From Candidatus Levyibacteriota bacterium (GTDB lineage Bacteria; Patescibacteria; Microgenomatia; Levybacterales; UBA12049): a DNA stretch of 10,826 nucleotides. A program made the translations under genes and the position numbers. The stretch's first letter is position 1. Every line of letters begins with the position of its first letter. Positions 7,567 to 10,826 of the stretch are shown here, one piece after another. Where the stretch lies: positions 1 to 10,826 of the forward strand of contig PPGL01000075.1 of NCBI GenBank assembly GCA_003173915.1. Direction: 5' to 3'. The notes beneath the pieces were generated by a model. The model was not told the origin of the DNA. It was given only the letters and a program-made list of their open reading frames with translations, and searched no databases.

Positions 7567-8439
7567 TTATTTTTTCCCTCTTATTTTGTCAATCCATGGA
7601 GTGAGTCCACCCCAGCTCCTGGAAATCTCGTATTGCTGTATGATACCAAAAATCGTGAAAGTATTCCAGTACAAAGATAATCCTAGAGGTAGACTCCATG
7701 AGAAAAATCCAATCATAACAGGGAATATATATAATGATTGTGTCTGCATTGCGCTAGAGAAATCGTCTTCTTTCTTTACTTCTTTGACTAACGCCTTATT
7801 TTTTGTTTTTTTTGCATCTTTCTCCACGTCATCTATTTTTTCTTCAAATACTTGAAACATCATTTTCGATTGAATAAATTGGAATGCAGCCGTTGCAAGA
7901 GGGAAGAGAAGAATAGCAACGCCAGCTGTTGCAATCAGTTTTGAGGGAGACACACCAAGTGGCAATCCAAAAAAACTCGTATTAATAGGTTCTGTTAGTC
8001 TGAGCGCTGGAAAGTAAACTGTTTTGTTTATTTCTATAAGTAATTTATGAGGATTTGTATTTACCACGTGCTGGAGTACTCCATATAATCCCCAAATAAT
8101 TGGGAGCTGAATAAGCGCAGGTAGACACCCCGCTGCAGGATTCACCCCGTGTTCTTTATACAGCTTCATTGTTTCTGCCTGAAGCGTTTTGGCATCATCT
8201 TTATGTTTGGCTTTTAATTTATTAAGATGTGGAGTAATTTTTTGCATTTTTTGAGAGGTACGCAGTTGTGCTGAGGTCAGAGGATAAATAATAAGTCTTA
8301 TTGCAACTGTCAGAAGAATAATGGCAAATCCCAATGCATTTGCAACATGCATTGTTGTTAGAATTCGATAAATACCAACAAGCGCATTGAAAATAGGGAG
8401 GTAGAGAACATATGTATAAAACCATCCAAAAATGTTCAT
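7567..8439 (-). CDS. yidC: Membrane protein insertase YidC/Oxa1
   Basis: Inserts and folds proteins in the cytoplasmic membrane, alone or with SecYEG. The 290-aa product is the short Oxa1-type core without the large periplasmic domain of E. coli YidC. The first conserved helix has AIRLIIYPL, where R48 is the groove arginine that attracts substrate tails. A charged cytoplasmic hairpin follows (about 60-97), then GVNPAAGCLPALIQLPII (98-115), the family signature. A second hydrophilic insert rich in Lys and Asp/Glu (EEKIDDVEKDAKKTKNK, starting near 200) precedes the last helices, which include SLPLGLSLYWNTFTIFGIIQQ. No lipoprotein signal is seen. Its ATG overlaps the yidD TGA as ATGA, so translational coupling is likely, and no Shine-Dalgarno is visible. 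jag follows directly. Confidence 0.96.
   Translation of the reverse strand: MNIFGWFYTYVLYLPIFNALVGIYRILTTMHVANALGFAIILLTVAIRLIIYPLTSAQLRTSQKMQKITPHLNKLKAKHKDDAKTLQAETMKLYKEHGVNPAAGCLPALIQLPIIWGLYGVLQHVVNTNPHKLLIEINKTVYFPALRLTEPINTSFFGLPLGVSPSKLIATAGVAILLFPLATAAFQFIQSKMMFQVFEEKIDDVEKDAKKTKNKALVKEVKKEDDFSSAMQTQSLYIFPVMIGFFSWSLPLGLSLYWNTFTIFGIIQQYEISRSWGGLTPWIDKIRGKK
7576..7581 (-). promoter_or_regulatory. Ribosome binding site for jag
   Basis: AGAGGG on the minus strand, 9 bases before the jag ATG at 7566, lying within the last codons of yidC. It supports the jag start and independent loading of ribosomes. Confidence 0.65.
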
Positions 8440-8693
8440 TGTTGTTGTATTCTAGCAAATGGTTGACAAGAGAGCAAACGTTGGAAGGCTAATACACCAC
8501 CTTTTCTCACTCCATAGTATGTAATAACACGTTTTGCATATCTTGAACACGTCTCCTCATATCGACATCGTATCCCAAGAATCGTTGTTAAAAATGGAGA
8601 TAAAAAGATTTGGTAGAAAGAAATTACACCAGTCATTCCTCGCACTAGTGTATTGTTAAGAATTTTTGTAGGTGTTTGTTTATTTCCTCGCAT
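8436..8693 (-). CDS. yidD: Membrane protein insertion efficiency factor YidD
   Basis: Small protein thought to assist YidC-dependent insertion at the inner membrane. An 85-aa frame shows the family pattern: a hydrophobic amphipathic segment ISFYQIFLSPF (24-34), then CRYEETCSRYA (43-53) and RLLSCQPF (72-79), so all three conserved cysteines (C43, C49, C76) are present. Two positions differ from the usual CRFxPTCSxYA and CHPF: EE precedes the second Cys, and Gln replaces His. The start is uncertain. ATG at 8693 lies 49 bases inside rnpA and has no Shine-Dalgarno; GTG at 8645 would overlap the rnpA stop (TAGTG), and ATG at 8636 would give a rather short N-terminus for the family. The gene ends with ATGA into yidC. 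Confidence 0.9.
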   Translation of the reverse strand: MRGNKQTPTKILNNTLVRGMTGVISFYQIFLSPFLTTILGIRCRYEETCSRYAKRVITYYGVRKGGVLAFQRLLSCQPFARIQQQ

Positions 8694-8974
8694 AATACGT
8701 TTGTTTTTTCTGTAACTGCTGCCTGTTTTAAAACAAACAGCATATCCTGCCCTTGTAAAAGTGTTGGATGAACCTTTTCAACACATACACGAAATCTTCG
8801 TTTGGTTCGATTTCTTATGTGCGCTCTTTTACTTATTTTCTTTGTCACCACAAACCCATACCGATTATACATCAAATGATTTTTTGTAATTTTTAATAGA
8901 AAGAGAGGAGAAGCAAAAACCTGTGCCTGAGAAAGAGTAACTGCTGCAGGAAGTCTGAATTTCTTGGCAAACAT
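8645..8974 (-). CDS. rnpA: Ribonuclease P protein component
   Basis: Protein subunit of RNase P, which binds the catalytic RNA and helps it cut the 5' leader from precursor tRNAs. The 109-aa product matches the family in size and order: N-terminal LPAAVTLSQAQVF (8-20), a central strand with YGFVVTKKISKRAHIRNRTKRR (39-60) holding the RNR motif, and a C-terminal region with QGQDMLFVLKQ and a final helix. Its ATG shares one base with the rpmH stop codon (TAATG), the compact arrangement expected for rpmH-rnpA, so translation is probably coupled. No separate Shine-Dalgarno is visible. The 3' end may overlap yidD. Confidence 0.95.
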   Translation of the reverse strand: MFAKKFRLPAAVTLSQAQVFASPLFLLKITKNHLMYNRYGFVVTKKISKRAHIRNRTKRRFRVCVEKVHPTLLQGQDMLFVLKQAAVTEKTNVLCEEINKHLQKFLTIH

Positions 8975-9108
8975 TATTTAGAAAGCGTCTTTCGAGACTT
9001 TGCGCGTCGGCGCTTTAACACTTTTCGTCCACTGTGAGAACTCACTCGAGCACGAAAGCCGTGTTTTGCTTTACTTTTGCCGTGTTTGACTGTTCTGAAT
9101 TTCTCCAT
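8974..9108 (-). CDS. rpmH: 50S ribosomal protein L34
   Basis: Small basic protein of the large ribosomal subunit, 44 aa. The core HGFRARVSSHSGRKVLKRRR (16-35), followed by AKSRKTLSK, is clear L34. The N-terminus (MEKFRTVKHGKSKAK) differs from the usual form: the common QPS motif after the RT pair is missing and the spacing to HGF is about two residues shorter. It starts 32 bases after the uncharacterised gene and its stop shares a base with the rnpA start. A promoter (TAGACA, 17 bases, TAAAAT with an upstream TG) places the expected transcription start at or next to the ATG, so the transcript may be leaderless; no Shine-Dalgarno is present. Confidence 0.95.
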   Translation of the reverse strand: MEKFRTVKHGKSKAKHGFRARVSSHSGRKVLKRRRAKSRKTLSK

Positions 9109-9114
9109 ATGGTA

Positions 9115-9143
9115 ATTTTATCAAATATTCCTCGTTTTGTCTA
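9115..9143 (-). promoter_or_regulatory. rpmH promoter overlapping the end of the upstream gene
   Basis: On the minus strand, TAGACA (9143-9138, five of six to TTGACA, overlapping the upstream TAG stop), a 17-base spacer ending in TGA, and TAAAAT (9120-9115, five of six). Only six bases separate the -10 from the rpmH ATG, so the predicted first transcribed base is at or beside the A of the start codon. This would be an internal promoter for rpmH and the genes after it. Confidence 0.6.
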
Positions 9144-9869
9144 TTTTGCCTGCGAAGCAACTTGAAGAACTGTCTGCTTACCTATTTTTCTTACTTGATA
9201 TCCGCTATTAGGAGTTGTAGGTCTGTCTCCAAAATCGAAATTGAGAACAGTTGCTCCCGTTACAAGAGCCTTCCTTATATTTGGCGTTACTGGCTCTGTG
9301 GTATATGCTTTTGTTGGACCAGCAACTTCAATAATACCACCTAGTTCTTGTGGTGCGTATTCCCTAAAATCGGCGGCAACCAAATGAAGCATTACTTGCT
9401 CTTTTTTCCCTGATTCAAGCTCCAAAAAGAATGATACATCATTTCCTTGTAAGGTAACTTTCGGATCAAAAGTTCGAATACTTGCAAGTAGACTTTCTCT
9501 CAAAGATTCACTGGAAAACTCCAAATCTACCATATCTATCTCGCGTGCTCCTAGCGCAAATGGAAATTGCCAATCACCTGCTGATCCAATATATGCAACT
9601 TTCCCTTGCAAAAGGTCTGGTTCGTGTCGATGAACATCAAGTGCTGTCTCAACTTTTTCTAGAGTTGCAATTGGGCCACCGATTGTTAATGAAGTAATTG
9701 ATCTCAGTAGTGCAGCATATGCAGGAGAAATCTCTGATGCGTTCTGAATTGCAGCATCTCTATTTGCAAATGCTTGATTCATTTGATCTGTAAAGTCCGT
9801 TGTATCAACAGGTTCAGGTTCTTCTCCTGGTTCAGTAAAAAATCCACCAAGATTTTTTTCTTCAGTCAT
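9141..9869 (-). CDS. Uncharacterised protein with methyltransferase-like Rossmann core
   Basis: A 242-aa soluble protein I do not recognise as a named family. The first 45 residues are acidic and probably disordered (FTEPGEEPEPVDTTDF). From about residue 90 it resembles a class I SAM-methyltransferase core: strand and glycine loop KVAYIGSAGDW (90-100), GAREIDMVDLEF (107-118) ending in the acidic residue expected after strand 2, HLVAADFREY (162-171), GGIIEVAGPTKAY (177-189), then NIRKALVTGATVLNFDFGD (197-215). No catalytic motif identifies a substrate, and activity is unproven. The ATG at 9869 is preferred over the longer frame to 9926, because the extended -10 at 9879-9887 lies between them and would start transcription 2-3 bases before this ATG. 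It sits between dnaA and rpmH and is transcribed away from dnaA, apparently as first gene of the long minus-strand run. Confidence 0.7.
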   Translation of the reverse strand: MTEEKNLGGFFTEPGEEPEPVDTTDFTDQMNQAFANRDAAIQNASEISPAYAALLRSITSLTIGGPIATLEKVETALDVHRHEPDLLQGKVAYIGSAGDWQFPFALGAREIDMVDLEFSSESLRESLLASIRTFDPKVTLQGNDVSFFLELESGKKEQVMLHLVAADFREYAPQELGGIIEVAGPTKAYTTEPVTPNIRKALVTGATVLNFDFGDRPTTPNSGYQVRKIGKQTVLQVASQAK

Positions 9870-9878
9870 AGTAGGTGT

Positions 9879-9887
9879 AGTATAGCA
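9879..9887 (-). promoter_or_regulatory. Extended -10 promoter for the divergent minus-strand run
   Basis: On the minus strand, TGCTATACT is a TGn-extended -10 element. No good -35 lies at 16-18 bases; TTGTCA occurs but 22 bases upstream, too far for standard spacing. Transcription would begin near 9872, giving a 2-3 base leader before the ATG at 9869. Confidence 0.55.
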
Positions 9888-9905
9888 AATTTTTACATTT
9901 TCCCC

Positions 9906-9934
9906 TTGACAAAAAGTTATCCACATTATTTAAT
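9906..9934 (+). promoter_or_regulatory. dnaA promoter (sigma70-type)
   Basis: TTGACA at 9906-9911, a 17-base spacer, and TTTAAT at 9929-9934 (five of six to TATAAT). The expected start of transcription is about 9941-9942, leaving a leader of only 3-4 bases before the dnaA ATG at 9945. The spacer contains a consensus DnaA box. Element match and spacing are read directly; activity is inferred. Confidence 0.75.
9917..9925 (+). promoter_or_regulatory. Consensus DnaA box in the dnaA promoter
   Basis: TTATCCACA is a perfect match to the bacterial DnaA box TTATNCACA. It lies between the -35 and -10 hexamers of the dnaA promoter, so bound DnaA should block RNA polymerase: classical autoregulation. 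It is the only perfect box noticed in the intergenic gap; TTTTCCACA at 10248-10256 inside dnaA differs at one position. Confidence 0.8.
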
Positions 9935-9944
9935 GGCTGGTACA

Positions 9945-10826
9945 ATGACTCACGATACAACTACAATTTGGGACGCTGTCCTTGCAGATATTGAACCTCA
10001 AGTCTCAAAAGGGAATTTTTACACACTTTTCAAGCCAACAGCACTCCTGTCACTTGAAGATCATATTGCAACAATTGCAGCCCCTTCTGCAATGATCATT
10101 AATTTGCTACAAAAAAGGTTCGGAGCAGTAATTAAATCCTCTCTGGAACAACACGCCAACGAGCAAAATCTTGATATCTTGTTTATTACAAAAACAATTT
10201 CTGTAAAAAAATTAGAGGAGAAAAAAGAAGAAGATGCTGGTCCACTTTTTTCCACACCTACTGCACCACTTACCAAACCTGTTGGACATTTGCCACGAGT
10301 ACGCCCTGACTTTACCTGCCAAACCCTTGCTGTGTCACAATCAAATCAGCTTGCGTATGTTTCTTCACAAACAGTATCCGAACACATCGGCCAAACATAT
10401 AATCCACTGTTTATGTATGGCCCTGTTGGCGTTGGCAAGACACATCTCATGCAAGCAATTGCAAATGCAGTCTATGCAAAAAATCCGGATGCAAAAATTA
10501 TTTATATCACCAGTGAGGAATTTACCAACGAAGTTGTGGAAGCAATTAGAAGCGGGGATACAGCACGGATGAAACGACGGTTTCGAAGCGCAACCCTTCT
10601 TATTATTGACGATGTACAATTTATTGCAGGGAAAGATCGTGTCCAGGAAGAATTGTTCCATACCTTTAATTCTCTTATCGATCAGGGAGGACAGATTGTG
10701 TTGTCCTCAGACCGTCCTCCAAGCGAAATTAAAAAACTCGAAGCTCGTCTTTCTTCTCGTTTTGCTGGGGGACTTACCGTTGATATTGAAGCACCAGATT
10801 TTGAAATGCGGACTGCAATCATATTA
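9945..10826 (+). CDS. dnaA: Chromosomal replication initiator protein DnaA, partial (3' end outside window)
   Basis: AAA+ ATPase that binds DnaA boxes and opens the replication origin. The 294 visible codons cover domain I (about 6-85, starting TTIWDAVLADIEPQV), a short charged linker (EEKKEEDAG and a Thr/Pro-rich stretch, about 86-115), and most of domain III. Walker A is GPVGVGKT (159-166), Walker B is LLIIDDVQF with D222 and D223, and sensor I lies in VLSSDRPP; LEARLSSRFAGGL follows. Domain IV, the DNA-binding helix-turn-helix, is beyond the right edge. The start at 9945 is preferred over the in-frame ATG at 9933, since the latter overlaps the predicted -10 element and would not be on the message. 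No Shine-Dalgarno is seen. The gene is divergent from the rpmH run, and its promoter spacer contains a perfect DnaA box. Confidence 0.97.
   Translation, partial: MTHDTTTIWDAVLADIEPQVSKGNFYTLFKPTALLSLEDHIATIAAPSAMIINLLQKRFGAVIKSSLEQHANEQNLDILFITKTISVKKLEEKKEEDAGPLFSTPTAPLTKPVGHLPRVRPDFTCQTLAVSQSNQLAYVSSQTVSEHIGQTYNPLFMYGPVGVGKTHLMQAIANAVYAKNPDAKIIYITSEEFTNEVVEAIRSGDTARMKRRFRSATLLIIDDVQFIAGKDRVQEELFHTFNSLIDQGGQIVLSSDRPPSEIKKLEARLSSRFAGGLTVDIEAPDFEMRTAIIL

Noticed and set aside
7538..7855. Plus-strand open frame over the jag/yidC junction
   Set aside because: Antisense to two secure genes; no Shine-Dalgarno or promoter, and Ser/Phe-rich composition typical of a shadow frame.
8222..8458. Cys- and Tyr-rich frame overlapping the yidC 5' end
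   Set aside because: It is out of frame with the well-conserved YidC N-terminus and resembles no family.
9933..9935. Alternative dnaA start at the upstream in-frame ATG
   Set aside because: It overlaps the predicted -10 hexamer and would lie upstream of the transcription start; the ATG at 9945 still includes all of domain I.
9870..9944. Complete oriC in the dnaA upstream gap
   Set aside because: Only one perfect DnaA box and about 75 bases of sequence; no box cluster or distinct AT-rich unwinding region. An origin may lie beyond the window, for example downstream of dnaA.
9938..9946. TGGTACAAT as an extended -10 for dnaA
   Set aside because: It overlaps the chosen start codon, lacks a -35 at normal spacing, and would start transcription inside the coding sequence. 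TTGACA-N17-TTTAAT is the better promoter.
10365..10661. Cys-rich minus-strand open frame inside dnaA
   Set aside because: It lies antisense to the conserved AAA+ domain and shows no independent coding signs or start context.
1..10826. Alternative genetic code with TGA as glycine
   Set aside because: TGA ends yidD (ATGA overlap) and the ligase-like gene at sensible family lengths, so it acts as a stop here.
1..10826. CRISPR arrays, insertion sequences, tRNA or rRNA genes
   Set aside because: No regularly spaced repeats, transposase-like frame, terminal inverted repeats or recognisable RNA-gene sequence seen by eye; almost all sequence is accounted for by protein genes.

Overview
The window looks like a chromosomal segment from a small-genome bacterium of the Candidate Phyla Radiation (Patescibacteria; Microgenomates- or Parcubacteria-like). 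This is inference from low G+C (about 36-38% by eye), very tight packing with many stop/start overlaps, a long DUF4012 protein of the kind common in those lineages, and compact versions of core genes. TGA is used as a stop codon (yidD and the O-antigen ligase-like gene), so the TGA-to-glycine code of Gracilibacteria and Absconditabacteria does not apply.

Layout. On the plus strand, 1-534 is the 3' part of an endonuclease III-like gene (nth), followed by a polytopic membrane protein (573-1430). From 9869 down to 1412 everything is on the minus strand, in transcription order: an uncharacterised protein with a methyltransferase-like fold, rpmH (L34, 44 aa), rnpA, yidD, yidC, jag/khpB (KH-R3H), an O-antigen ligase/polymerase-like protein, a Wzx-type flippase, a minimal RNase HI, and a 901-aa protein with a degenerate epimerase-like N-terminus, one membrane anchor and a DUF4012 domain. 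Gaps in this run never exceed 32 bases and several genes overlap, so it reads as one long transcription unit. dnaA runs divergently on the plus strand from 9945 off the right edge.

How the genes fit together. The rpmH-rnpA-yidD-yidC-jag block is the classical dnaA-adjacent cluster: ribosomal protein L34, the RNase P protein, and the membrane-protein insertion machinery. Here it continues directly into surface-glycan genes (a ligase/polymerase and a flippase) and the DUF4012 protein, tying envelope building to the core insertion operon.

Regulation. The only sizeable intergenic gap (9870-9944) holds the dnaA promoter, with a perfect DnaA box (TTATCCACA) between its -35 and -10 elements, and a divergent extended -10 for the minus-strand run. 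Three predicted promoters (dnaA, the uncharacterised gene, rpmH) lie so close to their start codons that the transcripts would have leaders of about 0-4 bases. Several downstream genes (jag, the ligase, rnhA) have clear Shine-Dalgarno sequences inside the preceding gene. No tRNA, rRNA, CRISPR array, insertion sequence or clear intrinsic terminator was seen. There is no gene-free stretch longer than 300 bases.
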